A stretch of 64,000 bases of DNA. It comes from Moringa oleifera. Taxonomy: Eukaryota; Streptophyta; Magnoliopsida; Brassicales; Moringaceae. Each line of letters opens with the position of its first letter. Position 1 is the first letter of the stretch. A program made the translations under genes and the position numbers. This document shows positions 26,191-38,360 of the stretch, piece by piece. Under the pieces are notes generated by a model that had not been told where the DNA came from, did not search any database, and was given only the letters and a program-made list of their open reading frames with translations. The stretch lies in the NCBI GenBank assembly GCA_021397835.1, contig JAJFZO010000863.1:62001-126000 (forward strand), given 5' to 3'.

Positions 26191-27577
26191 TCCTAGTGTT
26201 TGTTACTACCTTCCACAGGAGTTTTCAGTAGCCTACCCTGGAAATCTTATCCAGATACAGCTTCATGCCATCTTTTTCGCTGAAGAAACAATCAAAACAG
26301 AGCAGTCCATTGGGTCGAAGAACACTATCCCAATGAAACAGGACAAACTGCAGAAGTTCAACGCCAGTCCATCCATCCAAGAACTGCATCGTATGGATGA
26401 TATCAAGAGTGTCACCAAAGAATGGCAGCCTAGTTCCGATTGATAGGTAAAGAGGCAGAAGTCCCCTTAAAAGCAATCACCTCATTGAAAGGTGCCCCTA
26501 AGTTTAAGGTAGTTGAGGCAATTGTGACATTCTTCTCCCTCATGATTGCTGCAAAAATTCCAGTTGTGGGCCTGAAATCCAACCCTATACGAATCTCTTC
26601 TGGTTTCAATGCTAGAACTTCATCAATGGTGAATTCAGCAGAAGTTGCTTGTTTCCTGGAGTTCCCATCCTCGTTTCGAAAGATTGAAACAATCTGAACA
26701 TTTGAAGAAGCCTCTTTTGTAGGTTGTTGTTTCCTTGGAAACAAGACAGTGGTAATCTTTGCACTTGCAATGGCTCCACAAGATATTAGCATCACTAGGT
26801 TGAGTCCAAAGAGAGGTGTTCAGAGGAAGTGGCTTACTGTAATGTCAGGTGCTCTTGAGAGGCATCTTCTTCTTGGCATTGGGTCACAGCCACTGGCCAT
26901 AAGCTTCTGAGCCATGTCCCAGTCATCTGGGCACATGTCATCGATCTTGTAAGTCATGAAACAGTTTATGTATGAGGCCGTTTGAGCATAAGCTTGTCCA
27001 ACTGATGGATTCACTGCTTCAACACCAAGGAAATTCTTCTTCCCTTCAAGTCTGTTTGGTTTAGGTGAAGTCTAATTGTAAAGCTCAACCGAACTGTAAG
27101 CCTTTGGATTCATTGATGCTTCTTCATCTTCACTTTCTTCACTTTCACTCAAATCTTGATCAACATTGCTCATTTCATAGCTGACAATGGGAGCATTACC
27201 ATGAAGACCTGATAGTCCTTCTGCAAGCTCATCTAGTGATACTACAACACGAACAACTTGATCAGAGAACTTAGTTAATACGTTAGATTCTGAACTTTCA
27301 TTATGCATTTGTTCCAGCAAGACAACCCAGTTGGGTCTGTGTTTTGGAGATTTGGCCGTGAAGAGAATAAGGTAAAGCAGCTTGAACATAGGTGACATTG
27401 ATGGTGGAAGTGGCTGTGGAGGTGAAGATTATATGAGGATAAGAGATATAAGTACCGAAGCTTGCAACTGTTATCCAGCTGACGATGAGAAGAGGACATA
27501 ACATCACAGGACTGAAGCTCCCACAAAGCTATTTCATTGGCTTCAATGAGTTCTGACTCTGCATTTCTTCCTTTCAC
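26165..27577 (-). pseudogene. Plant SAM-dependent methyltransferase-like (At1g29790 type) pseudogene
   Basis: The parent family is plant membrane-anchored, putative SAM-dependent methyltransferases, usually one exon. On the minus strand: an N-terminal hydrophobic segment (near 27430-27507); a region with an acidic stretch (about 27120-27165); NPSVGQAYAQTA..MCPDDW..AQKLM..GCDPMPRRRC (26820-27014); the Cys-rich WSHCKCKDYHCLVS; then FTIDEVLALKPEEIRIGLD, the family's decayed SAM-binding loop, REKNVTIASTTLNLGAPFNE, and LPLYLSIGTRLPFF..DTLDIIHTMQFLDGW..SVLRPNGLL (26225-26476). Breaks: TAG near 27072, a shift after the PRRRC part, shifts near 26690 and 26470, and TGA near 26225. The glycine-rich SAM loop (GGGTGTFAA in relatives) reads RPTTGIFAA. 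Confidence 0.8.
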
Positions 27578-27599
27578 CGGTTATGCATTTGAATTAGAT

Positions 27600-28005
27600 C
27601 TTGCAGCCGTTGTCTTTATGCTGGGAACAGATTCTTCTGTTGCAAGTTAACTTGGTTTCGATTTTCCTTGGGAGCTTAAATTGCTTTCATGAATTAGACA
27701 ATATGATCAGAATTACTTGGATCCTGACATTAATGCAGCAAAACCAATCCTTTGGGTGTCAGCCAGTGTTTCACATTTTCCCTTTTGATTCAACATCTTG
27801 TTAAAGGAAAAATTAAAGACCAAAATATTGGGAGCTGAAACCTGTCATCTTGTTAAAGGAGTACAACAATGTATTGTCTATATAATGATGTTGTTATTCA
27901 TCTCCTACCACAATAGGCTCAAGTCAAAATTAAATGTCCAAGGAAAAGTATTTAAACAATGGCAATTAGGTGCAAAAGACCCCAGCTCCCTAAAAACTAC
28001 ATATA
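27600..28005. other. No recognised gene
   Basis: Sequence of ordinary composition between the methyltransferase pseudogene and duplication 2. The plus-strand open frames (27601-27804, 27798-28010) show no family motif. Confidence 0.4.
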
Positions 28006-28009
28006 TCTG

Positions 28010-29353
28010 ACTTGAAAAGAATTCATAGTGCACGACTAAAGGGATGTATAGTTGACTGACATAGAAAGTACTTAAAATAATAGCCCGCAGGAACTAAAGG
28101 TATGTTTAGTTGATTAACACAGAAAGTAATTAAAATAGTAGCCCACTTTCTGATCTACAAGTGAAGAATTCTACCCAAATGTTTAACAGTCTAATTCTGT
28201 GTATGTGCTGCAACGATCTTCATTTAAAATATCAACCAAAGTGAACACTAAATGAAGGCAGTTTTCTGAAAACAGAAAACAGGATGTGATCTTATCTAAG
28301 AAGCTGCAGCTAGAAGAAGAGAACCAGCTACAACAGGTGAAGCCAATGATAACAACAGGCAATAACTTACCCATACTGGGAAGATATGCTAATGCAGCAT
28401 CTCATCCAACTTCTGCCTGCACCAAACCAAACTCTGCAGCATGAATTGATAGCAGAAGGGTTAGTATCATGAACTAGCATTCCAAATAACAAAATTCTCT
28501 CTGCGGAAAACAATAAAAGAGAGTAACTTAAAGTAAAAGAAAACTCTACATGTTTCACAGGTAATAGTATGTGTGCAAAGAGTTATAAAGTTCTCCATGA
28601 GACTAAGCCACTTCAAGATTATGTAAGGATATTATAACCAACATAAATATGGAATTTTCATGCAAATCAAACAGCTAGTTTTTCTTGTCATAGTGCCCAA
28701 GGTTCAACATGTATGAGAGCAGAACAAATCAAGAACGTTCATTCCCTAGTATAAGCGTAAACACTAGCCTCCATAGGTCCAATGGGGCTTCCCCTCCTGA
28801 TAAAGTTTTCCTTTTTAAAGAAGCAAAGCATAGGTATCCTGGTTGATAATTCTAAACTGATAACCTATTAGCAGAAATAAAAAAAGAAATGGATGAAGAT
28901 TTATAAACACAGAAGCAAGAGAGTTTCAAAAAAACGAATTAATGCTCCCATGAATGTAAGTAGGAAATCACATATCCAGTAAAAGTTTCTTATTGAGCTA
29001 TACCATTAAGTCAAAAAGAGTAACTCTTCACTGCATAGCATGCACTGAGAATTATTAGCCACCACATTTTGTGTAACTCTCTTGCATTCACAAATTCGGT
29101 AGTTAATATCAACATCAAGTTCTAGAGCCTTTCTTAGTTTGCCAACATATGACAATTAAGATGTCCACTTAATCAATAAAAAGCATTCAACAAATAAATA
29201 AGCAGAAATAATAAACTAAAAACTAAGGACAACAAAAACAAAGGTAACCAAAGAAGGAATTCATAAAAAGAAAAGTTACAAACATCATATTCAGATAAAC
29301 ATGAAGCAGTTCAATATTACTTGATGATGTTCAGCAGGTATCCGAATTTCAAG
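28010..29353. repeat. Segmental duplication 2, copy A
   Basis: About 1.3 kb is similar to 56900-58133 in the same orientation. Examples are CTGTGTATGTGCTGCAACGATCTTC versus the same with few changes, and TACTTGATGATGTTCAGCAGG. It includes the 3' part of the Rxt3-like exon. A second small exon-like frame (minus, 28375-28440; CRQKLDEMLH then a TAG) is shared by both copies, including the stop. Confidence 0.85.
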
Positions 29354-29481
29354 AATAGGAGTATTATTTGCAAAATCACCATTTTTGTTGGCTTTGGATA
29401 CTTCATATTCTTTCCACTACTTAATCAACTCTTGAATACATTCACCAACTTTGTAAACATTAGAGGACATTTCAGATTTAC
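29321..29481 (-). pseudogene. Rxt3-like (histone deacetylation protein) exon
   Basis: A 161-nt exon-like block lies between an AG acceptor (29482-29483) and a GT donor (29319-29320). It reads VYKVGECIQELIK, stop, WKEYEVSKANKNG and TPILEIRIPAEH. In plants this order precedes the conserved Rxt3 domain of a nuclear protein related to yeast Rxt3 of the Rpd3/Sin3 deacetylase complex. The stop replaces a residue of the ELIK.WKEYE motif. The following exon with the core Rxt3 domain is not seen. The name rests on motif memory and is moderately sure. Confidence 0.55.
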
Positions 29482-30228
29482 CTTAATCACCAGCAGCATT
29501 AAGATTTAGCACGCATGCAAAAGAAAATTAAACTGCACATATGTCTAAGTTCCACCATTAAGCACCATTGATATAATTTTACCACAGTAACAATAATTGA
29601 CAATCGGAATGAAAACAAAGAAATACAAGAAGTCACTTTAACCAAACTCCTGCAGATAAAATAGTAAATAGACAACTAGTATAATAGATGTTAATATTAG
29701 TATGTCCATCTAAGTGACAGTAACACAAGCCTAACATGAGGTATACTGTCAAAAATTCTCCCTAAATAACGAGAATTTTCATTTTGAAGCAAATTTGCTT
29801 GATATGAAAATAACATCCACTTTTCCTGAAGACATGCATCGATATTCATAAATGGAAAGAAGTTTCTTTATAACACCAAACGTAGGAAACATCCCATCCT
29901 TCTACTTTTTCCCAAAATAAATTAATCAATCCAAAATGTAGTGTAAAGAGCATTGCAAACTGAATCAGTTTCTCAATTAGCTAGCATCCTTTAACATGTC
30001 AGAAATTGCTGGTATCCATGAAATAAAGCATTATATAATGAAAAAATTATTCAAACAGAAAATTAAAAGGCTGCGTGACAATGAAACCTTAATTAATATG
30101 ACAAGTAGTCTACAACTGAGGGCACAGAAAGTGAAGCATACCTGCAATCAAACATTGAGCTCTATAAAGTAGTATTCACAGGTATCCATGCTGCAAAAAT
30201 ACTCAACAGTAACTGCTCCAACATAATC

Positions 30229-30738
30229 TGTTGAGTATGTGTGGAGACTTATCCACAAAAGGGTTTATATTTATCTGAAAAGATATATATTTATCTGAGA
30301 TGGCATATACTTATCTGAAAGGATATATATGCTTATCTGAAAAGAAATATACTCATCCAAAGAGTATATACTCATCAAAAAGGATATCTTGAGATTCTCA
30401 CACATCTATCTTTTGGGCCTTGGGCTCTACTATATAAAGGGGAGACTTCTACCCATGTAAACATCACAACAGAGAGAGTGAGTAAGAGTCCTAGGGTTTT
30501 ATTCCAGTAGAGTGAGGGCTAGGGAAACAGTTATCTCTCTTGTAATCTATTTTCATAGTGAAAGGGTTTCCTGCAATGGCTGCAAAGTGGATGTAACTCT
30601 CAATTGAGGGTGAACCACTATAAATCTTGTGTTCCTGTGGTTATTTACTTTCTTCTTGCTTTTATTATTGTTGCTTTCAGGTTATAGGGATTTGATATTT
30701 GATCCATCAACTAAGGATCTGGTTGTCAAATTCCAACA
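30229..30738 (+). mobile_element. Solo LTR of a retrotransposon, 510 bp, TSD TAATC
   Basis: It starts TGTTGAGTATG and ends AATTCCAACA, with inverted termini TGTTG/CAACA. The 5-bp direct repeat TAATC lies on both sides (30224-30228 and 30739-30743), and removing LTR plus one TAATC restores the uninterrupted ACCase exon seen in the other units. A TATA-like CTATATAAAGGGGAG at about 30429 and an AGAGAGAGTGAGTAAGAG leader suggest transcription in the plus direction. Tandem GGATATATAC/TTATCTGA motifs lie upstream of it. There is no internal coding region, so this is a solo LTR left by LTR-LTR recombination. The superfamily is not certain. Confidence 0.9.
30427..30440 (+). promoter_or_regulatory. 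TATA box of the solo LTR
   Basis: TATATAAAGG lies about 200 bp inside the LTR, after a stretch of repeated TTATCTGA-type motifs that could be the U3 enhancer. Expected position for a U3 promoter. Inferred from sequence only. Confidence 0.5.
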
Positions 30739-31540
30739 TAATCAACAGATTCAGTCAACCTTCTACCTGCTTGCTCAAGTTGTTTGACAGTTTACAAAGG
30801 AGCTCCAGGTGTTAAACCCTTCTCACTAGCCTATATTAGACACATTAAAAAGTAAGGATCTATTAATGAAATACTCCTAAGAGATAAATGTTAATCTTCT
30901 CCTTTTATGGTTGGGAAGGGGAAGTGTATCCTGAATTACATGCAAACGAACAGAAATAAGAAAAACATTGTACGCGACAACCAAATCTAAATTCTGTGTG
31001 TGGAAAAAGAATTAACCTTTTGACACCTTTTTAGGACACAGCAATCACAGCTATTCAAAGCTGCAACATTTCCATCATGATCACAAAGCAGCTGAATCAA
31101 TGGATGCTGACTCAAATTAGAAAATAGGGTGCCGATTTAAATTGCTACCTCATCAAAACTGCTTCTACTATGGCTACTTCACCAAGACAGCTAGTGCTAC
31201 TGCTACTGCTATTGCCACTCCATCTAAACTCTGACTGCTTTTGCTAATACATCTAAACTGCTACTTTATCCAAAAAGCTACTGCTATAATGCTACTGTTA
31301 TTCCATTTAAAATGCTACCCCATCCAAACTGTAACTGCTATACTATTGCTCCCACTCCATATAAAATCCTTCTCCATCCAAAGGTTGCCATACTGCTACT
31401 GCTAGTCCATTTAGTACATGAAATAAAGAATTATGTAATGAAGAAATTATTCAAATAGAAAATTGAAAGGCTATATGACAATGAAACCTTAATTAGTATG
31501 ATAAGGAGTCTACAACTAAAGGCATAACCAGTGAAGCATA

Positions 31541-31995
31541 CCTATAATCAAATATTGAGCTCTAGAAAGTAGTATTCACTGGTATCCATGCTGCAAAGAC
31601 ACTCAACAGTAGCTGCTCCAACAAAATCAATAGATTTAACCAACCTTCTAGTTGCTTGCTGAAGTTGCTTGACAGTTTCTAGAGGAGCCCGAGGTGATAG
31701 ACCCTCCTTACTGACCTATACCAGACACATTAGAAAGTAAGGATCTGTTAATAAAAAACCCCTAAAAGATAAATGTTAATCTTCTCCTTTTATGGTTGGG
31801 AAGGGGAGGTGTAAGTTGAATTCCATAGAAAGGAACATAAAAATAAGAAAAACATTGTACGCTGCAACCAAATCTAAACTTTGTGTTACGAAAAAAGAAT
31901 TAATCTTCTCGTGCGTCCTCAAGATACAGCAATCAGGGTTATTCAAAGCTGCAACATTTTCATCATGATCACAAAGTAGCTGAATCAATAGATGC
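31541..31995 (-). pseudogene. ACCase exon pair, unit 2
   Basis: Exon B (31541 to about 31716) is open apart from the shared TGA: VSKEGLSPRAPLETVKQL, then RRLVKSIDFVGAATVE, then YYFLELN. Exon A (about 31908-31985) reads LLCDHDENVAALNN. The donor after exon A and the acceptor of exon B are intact. Confidence 0.88.
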
Positions 31996-32421
31996 TAAAT
32001 CGAATTAGAAAATAGGATGTCGATTTAAATTGCAACCCAATCAAAACTGCTTTTGCAATGGCTACTCCATCAAAACAGCCACAACTACCCCTACTTCTAC
32101 TGCTACTCTATCTAAACTCCTACTGCTTTTGGTAATCCATCTAAACTGCTACTCTATCCAAACTGCTACTACTATAATTCTTCTGCTACTCCATTTAAAA
32201 TGCTACTCTATCAAAACAACTATTGCTACACTGCTTTTGCCACTCCAATTAAACTCCCACCCTATCCAAAGGCTGCTATATTGCTACTAGTAGTTCATTT
32301 AGTACATGAAATAAAGCATTATGTAATGAAGAAATTAATAGCAAATTAAAAGACTGCATGACAATGAAACCTTAATTAGTATCACAAGGAGTCCACAACA
32401 AAGGGCATAGCCAGTGAAGCA

Positions 32422-32880
32422 TACTTGCAATCAAATATTGAGCTCTAGAAAGTAGTATTCTCTGGTATCAATGCTACAAAGATACTCAACAGTAGCTACT
32501 CTATCATAATCAATAGATTCAACTAACATTCTAGTTGCTTGCTCAAGTTGCTAGACAGTTTCCAGAGGAGCCCCAAGTGTTAGACCCTCCTCACTGGCCT
32601 ATATCAGACACATTAAAAAGTAAGGATATATTAACAAAATACTCCTAAAAGATAAATATTAATCTTCTCCTTTTATGGTTGGAAAGGGGAAGTATAACCT
32701 GAGTTCCATGCAAACAAACATAGAAATAAGAAAAATATTGTACACAATAACCATATCTAAATTCTATGTGAGGAAAATGAATTAACCTTCTCGCGCCTTT
32801 TTAGGACACAGCAATCACGGCTGTTCAAAGTTGCAACGTTTTCATCATGATCACAAAGTAGCTGAATCAACAGATACTGA
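32422..32880 (-). pseudogene. ACCase exon pair, unit 3
   Basis: Complete module with the shared terminal TGA. Exon A near 32795-32865 has the CGACTGTTC-type variant (ATCACGGCTGTTCAAAGTTG on the plus strand). The preceding minisatellite (32912-33180) is among the longest. Confidence 0.88.
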
Positions 32881-33321
32881 CTCGAATTAGAAAATATGAT
32901 GCCGATTTAAATTGCTACCCCATCAAAACTGCTGCTGCTATGGCTACTCCACCAAAACAGCTAGTGCTAGTGCTAGTGCTACTGCTACTGTCACTCCATC
33001 TAAACTCCTACTGCTTTTGCTAATACATCTAAACTGCTACTCTATCCAAACAGCTACTGCTATAATGCTATTGCTACTACTACTTCATTTAAAATACTAC
33101 CCCATCGAAACTGCTATTGCTATATTGTTGCTGCCACTCTATTTAAACTCTTACTCCATCTAAAGGCTGCCATACTGCTAGTGCTGGTCCATTTAGTACA
33201 TGAAATAAAGAATTATGTAATGAAAAAATCATTCAAACAGAAAATTGAAAGGCTGCATGACAATGAAACCTTAATTAGTATGACAAAGAGACTACAATTG
33301 GGGGCACAGCCAGTGAAGCAT

Positions 33322-33640
33322 ACCTACAATCAAACATTGAGCTCTAAAAAGTAATATTCACTCGTATCCATGCTGCAAAGATACTCAACAGCAGCAGCTC
33401 TAACATAATCAATAGATTCAGCCAACCTTCTAGCTTCTTACTCAAGTTGCTTTATAGTTTCCACAAGAGCCCCATGTGTTAGCCTCCTCATTGACCTATA
33501 CAAGACACATTAAAATGTAAGGATCTATTAATAAAATACTCCAAAAAGATAAATGTTAATAAAATACAAGAAACATTTTCATCATGATCACAAAGAAACA
33601 TTTTCATCATGATCACAAAGTAGCTGAATCAATAGATGCT
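33322..33640 (-). pseudogene. ACCase exon pair, unit 4 (internal deletion)
   Basis: Exon B is present. Most of the intron and the 3' part of exon A are lost: AAATGTTAATAAAATACAAG joins directly to the ATGATCACAAAG part. That piece, AAACATTTTCATCATGATCA, then occurs twice in a row (33572-33620). This makes unit 4 the shortest, at about 717 bp. Confidence 0.85.
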
Positions 33641-34038
33641 GACTTGAATTAGTAAATAAGATGTCGATTTAAATCGCTACCCCATCAAAACAGGTACTCC
33701 TACTACTACAGCTACTGCCACTCCATCTAAATTCCTACTGCTTTTTCTAATCCATCTAAATTGCTACTCTTTCCAAACTACTACTACTATAATGCTACTG
33801 CTACTCCATTTAAAATGCAACTTTATCCAAACTTCTTCAGCTATACTACTGCTGCCACTCCATTTAAACTCCTACTCTATCCAAAGGCTGCCATATTGCT
33901 ACTGCTAGTCCATTGAATACATGAAATAAAGCATTATGTAATGAAGAAATTATTTAAACAGAAAATTAAAAGGCTGCATGACAATGAAACCTTAATTAGT
34001 ATGACAAGAAGTCTACAATGGGCACAGCCAGTGAAGCA

Positions 34039-34490
34039 TACCTGCAATCAAACATTGAGCTCTACAAAGTAGTATTCATTGATATTCATGCTATAAAGAT
34101 ACTCAATAGTAGCTACGCTGGCGTATTCAACTGATTCAGCCAACCTTCTAGCTGCTTTTTCAAGTTGCTTGACTGTTTCTAGTGGAGCCCCAGCTATAAG
34201 GAACTTCTCACTGACCTATACGAGACACGTTAAAAATTATGGATCCGTTAACAAATACCCCTAAAAGATAAATCTTAATCTTCTCTTTTTTATGGTTGGG
34301 AAAGGGAAGCATAACCTGAAATCCATAGAAACAAACATAGAAATAAGAAAAATATTATACGCAACAATCAAATCTAAATTTTGTGTACAAAAAAAGAATT
34401 GACTATCTCGTGCCTTTTAAGGATACAACAGCCACGGCTATTCAGAGCTGCAATATTTTCGTCATGATCACAAGGTAGCTGAATCAATGA
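34039..34490 (-). pseudogene. ACCase exon pair, unit 5
   Basis: Both exons are present with the shared stop. Exon B ends near 34215 and exon A lies near 34410-34485. The tail region of the next unit is shortened by about 100 bp (near 34850). Confidence 0.87.
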
Positions 34491-34863
34491 TGCTCACTCA
34501 AATTAGAAAATAAGATGCCGATTTAGATTGCTACCCATCAAAATTGCTTCTGCTATGGCTACTCCATCAAAACAGCTACTACTACTGCTACTATCACTCC
34601 ATCTAAATTCCTAGTGCTTTTTCTAATCCATCTGAATTGCTACTCTATGCAAACTGCTACTGCTATAATGCTACTGCTACTCTATTTAATATGCTACTCT
34701 ATCCAAACTTCATCTGCTATAACTGCTGCTGCCACTCCATTTAAACTCCTACTCTATCCAAAGGTAGTCATACCACTACTGCTAGTCCACTTAACACATG
34801 AAATAAAGCATTATGTAATGAAGAAATTATTCATACAGAAAATTAAAAAGCTGAATGGAAATA

Positions 34864-35325
34864 TACCTGCAATCAAACATTGAGCTCTAGAAAGTAGTAT
34901 TCACCGGTATCCATGCTGCAAAGATACTCAACATTAGTTGATCCAACATAATGCACAGATTAAGCCAATCTTCTAGCTGCTTACTCAAATTGCTTGACAG
35001 TTTTCAGAGGAGCTCCAGGTGTGAGAGCCCCTTCACTGACCTATACCAAACATATTAAAAAGTAAGAATCTGTTAATAAAATACTCCTAAAAGATAAATG
35101 TTAATCTTCTTCTTTTATGGTTGGGAAAATGAGGTGTACCCTGAAATCCATAGAAAGGAACGTAGAAATAAGAAAAAACATTTTACGCAACAACCAAATC
35201 TAAATTCTGTGTGAGGAAAAAGAATTAACCTTTTTGTGCCTTTTCAGGATATAGCAACCGTGGCTTTTGAAAGCTGCAACATTTCCATCATGATCACAAC
35301 ATAGCTGAATCAATAGATTCTAACT
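34864..35325 (-). pseudogene. ACCase exon pair, unit 6
   Basis: Exon B follows a shortened tail (GAATGGAAATATACCTGC) that lacks the ATGACAATGAAACC part. Exon A near 35235-35315 is otherwise normal. The shared TGA is present. Confidence 0.87.
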
Positions 35326-35751
35326 CGAATTAGAAAATAGGATGCATATTTAAATTGCTGCCCCATTAAAACTACTTTTGCTACGGCTATTCCATCAAAA
35401 CAGCTACTGCTACTGCTACCGCTACCGTTACTCCATCTAAATTCCTACTGCTTTTGCTAATCCATCTAAATTGCTGCTCTATGCAAACTACTACCGCTAT
35501 AATGCTACTACTACTCCATTTAAAATGCCACTCTATCTAAATTTCTTCTGCTATACTACTGCTGCCATTCCGTTTAAACTCCTATTCTATCCGAAGGCTG
35601 CCATACTGCTACTGTTAGTCCATTTAGTACATGAAATAAAGCATTATGTAATGAAAAAATTATTCAAATAGAAAATTAAAAGGCTGCATGACAATGAAAC
35701 CTTAATTAGTATGATAAGGAGACTACAACTGAGGGCATAGCCAGTGAAGCA

Positions 35752-36180
35752 TACTTGCAATCAAACATTGAGGTTCAGAAAGCAGTATTCATTGGTATTG
35801 ATACTATAAAGATACTCAATAGTAGCTGCTCGAAAATAATCAATCGATTCAGCCAACCTTCTAGCTGCTTGCCCAAGTTGCTTAACAGTTTCCAGAAGAG
35901 CCCCACGTGTAAGACCTTCCTCAATGACCTACACTAGACACATTAAAAAGTAAAGATCTGTAAACAAAATACTCCCAAAAGATAAATGTTAATTTTGTCC
36001 TTTCACGGTTAGAAAGGGGAAGCATAACTTGGAATCCATAGAAAGGAACATAGAAATAAGAAAAACATTGTACGCACAACCAAATCCAAATTTGGTATCA
36101 AGAAAAAGAATTAACCTTCTAGTGCCTTTTCAGGACAAAATTTCCATCATGATCACCATGTAGCTGAATCAATAGATGGT
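35752..36180 (-). pseudogene. ACCase exon pair, unit 7
   Basis: Exon B begins TCAAACATTGAGGTTCAGAA on the plus strand, a variant of the usual GAGCTCTAGAA. Exon A (about 36118-36175) has lost roughly 25 bp in its middle: AGGACAAAATTTCCATCATG joins the two ends. Confidence 0.86.
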
Positions 36181-36596
36181 GACTCGAATTAGAAAATAGG
36201 ATGCTGATTTAAATTGCGACCCATCAAAACTGGTTCTGCTATGGTTGCTCCATCAAAACAGCTACTGCTACTACCACTCCATCTCAATTCCTACTGCTTT
36301 TGCTAATCCATCTAAATTACGACACTATCTAAACTGCTACTACTATAATACTACTGCTACTCCATTTAAAATGCCACTCTATCTAAACTTCTTCTGCTAT
36401 AGTGTTGCTACCACTCCATTTAAACTCTTACTCTATCCAAAGGCTACCATACTGCTACTTCTAGTCCATTTAGTACATGAAATAAAGCATTATGTAATGA
36501 AGAAATTATTCAAATAGAAAATTAAAAGGCTGCATGACAATGAAACCTTAATTAGTATGACAAGGGTTCTACAACTGAAGGCACAGCCAGTGAAGA

Positions 36597-37045
36597 GCAC
36601 GTGCAATCAAACATTAAGCTCTAGAAAGTAGTTTTCATTTATTCATTTTGTAAAGATACTCAACAGTAGCTGCTCCAACATAATCAACAGATTCAGCCAA
36701 GCTTTTAGCTGTGTGCTCAAGTTGCTTGATAGTTTTCAAAGGAGCCCCAAGTGTTAGACCTTCCTTACTGACCTATACCACACACATTAGAAAGTAAGGA
36801 CCTGTTAATAAAATTCTCATAAAAGATAAATGTTAATCTTCTCCTTTTATGGTTGGTAAAGGAAGTGTAACCTGAATTCGATAAAAAGGAACATTGAAAT
36901 TATAAAAATATTATACGCAACAATCAAATCTAAATTCTATGTTAGAAAAAGAATTAACCTTCTGGTACCTTTTCAAGATACTGCAATCACGACTATTCAA
37001 AGCTGCATCATTTCCATCATGATCACAGAGTAGCTAAATCGATAT
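36597..37045 (-). pseudogene. ACCase exon pair, unit 8
   Basis: Both exons are present. The codons around the shared stop differ slightly (CAAACATTAAGCTC on the plus strand), so ELN becomes a Leu-bearing variant there. Exon A is near 36965-37035. Confidence 0.86.
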
Positions 37046-37481
37046 ATGCTGACTTGAATTTGAAAATAAGATGCCGATTGAAATTGCTACCCCATCAAAA
37101 CTACTTCTGCTATGGCTACTCCATCAAAACAGATACTACTACTGTTAGTGCTACTCCATCAAAATTCATACTACTTTTACTAATCCATCTAAACTACTAC
37201 TTTATCCAAACTATTACTGTTATACTACTACTGCTACTTAGTTTAAAATTCTACTATATCCAAACTGCTACTACTATAACTATACTACTGCTGCCACTCC
37301 ATTTAAACTGCTACTCTATCCAAAGGCTGCTATACTGCAACTGATAGTCCATTTGGTACATGAAATAAAGCAGTACGCAATGAAGAAATTATTTAGACAA
37401 AAAATTAAAAGGTTGCATGACAATGAAACCTTAATTAATATGAGAAGGAGTCTACAACTGAGGGCAAAGCCAGTGAAGCAT

Positions 37482-37940
37482 ACCTGCAATCAAACATTGA
37501 GCTTTAAAAAGTAGTATTCATTGGTATTCATGCTGTAAAGATACTAAATAGTAGCTGCTCCAACATAATCAATAGATTTAGCCAAGTTTTTAACTGCTTG
37601 CTCAAGTTGCTTGATAGTTTCTAAAGGAGCCCCAGGTGTTAGACCCTCCTTACTGACCTATACCAGACACATTAGAAAGTAAAGATCTGTTAATAAAATG
37701 CTCATAAAAGATAAATGTTAATCTTCTCCTTTTATGGTTGGAAGGGGAATGTAAGCTGAATTCCATAGAAAGGAACATAGAAATTAGAAAAACATTGTGC
37801 GCAACAACCAAATCTAAGTTCTTTGTTAGGAAAAAGAATTAACCTTCTAGTACCTTTTCACAATACTACAATCACGGCTATTCAAAGCTGCAACATTTCC
37901 ATCATGATCATAGAGTAGCTGAATCGATAGATGCTGACTT
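37482..37940 (-). pseudogene. ACCase exon pair, unit 9
   Basis: Complete module, close in sequence to unit 8 (shared GCTTTTTAACTG/GCTTTTAGCTG and TAGAAAGTAAGGA variants). This suggests that neighbouring units were copied from each other. Confidence 0.87.
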
Positions 37941-38360
37941 GAATTAGAAAATAGGATGCCGATTTAAATTGCTACCCCATTAAAACTGCTTCTGCTATGG
38001 CTACTCCATCAAAACAGATACTGCTACTACTACTGCCACTCCATCTGAATTCCTACTGCTATTGCTAATCCATCTAAACTGCTACTCTATCCAAACTACT
38101 ACTACTATACTGCTATTGCTACTCCGTTTAAAATGCTACTATATCCAAACTGCTACCGCTATAGCCATAGTGCTGCTACCACTCCATTTAAACTGCTACT
38201 CTATCCAAAGGCTGCTATACTACTACTAGTAGTCCATTTGGCACACGAAAAAAGCTGTATGTAATGAAAAATTATTCTAACAAAAAATTAAAAGGCTGCA
38301 TGATAGTGAAACCTTAATTTATGACAAGGAATTTACAACTGAGGGCACAGCCAGTAAGCA

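Larger units (their letters stand above)
30146..31105 (-). pseudogene. ACCase exon pair, unit 1 (split by solo LTR)
   Basis: Exon B is cut in two by the LTR at 30229-30738. The left part runs 30146-30228 and the right part 30739 to about 30835. Exon A is at about 31018-31105. Without the LTR the unit has the normal length of about 880 bp. Confidence 0.88.

Noticed and set aside
32030..37344. Recurring open frames of 60-96 codons rich in Leu, Cys, Thr and Tyr in most array units
   Set aside because: They are translations of the TGCTACTCCATC minisatellite, begin at different ATGs, lack conservation of frame ends and run into the tail sequence. They are by-products of a triplet-like repeat.
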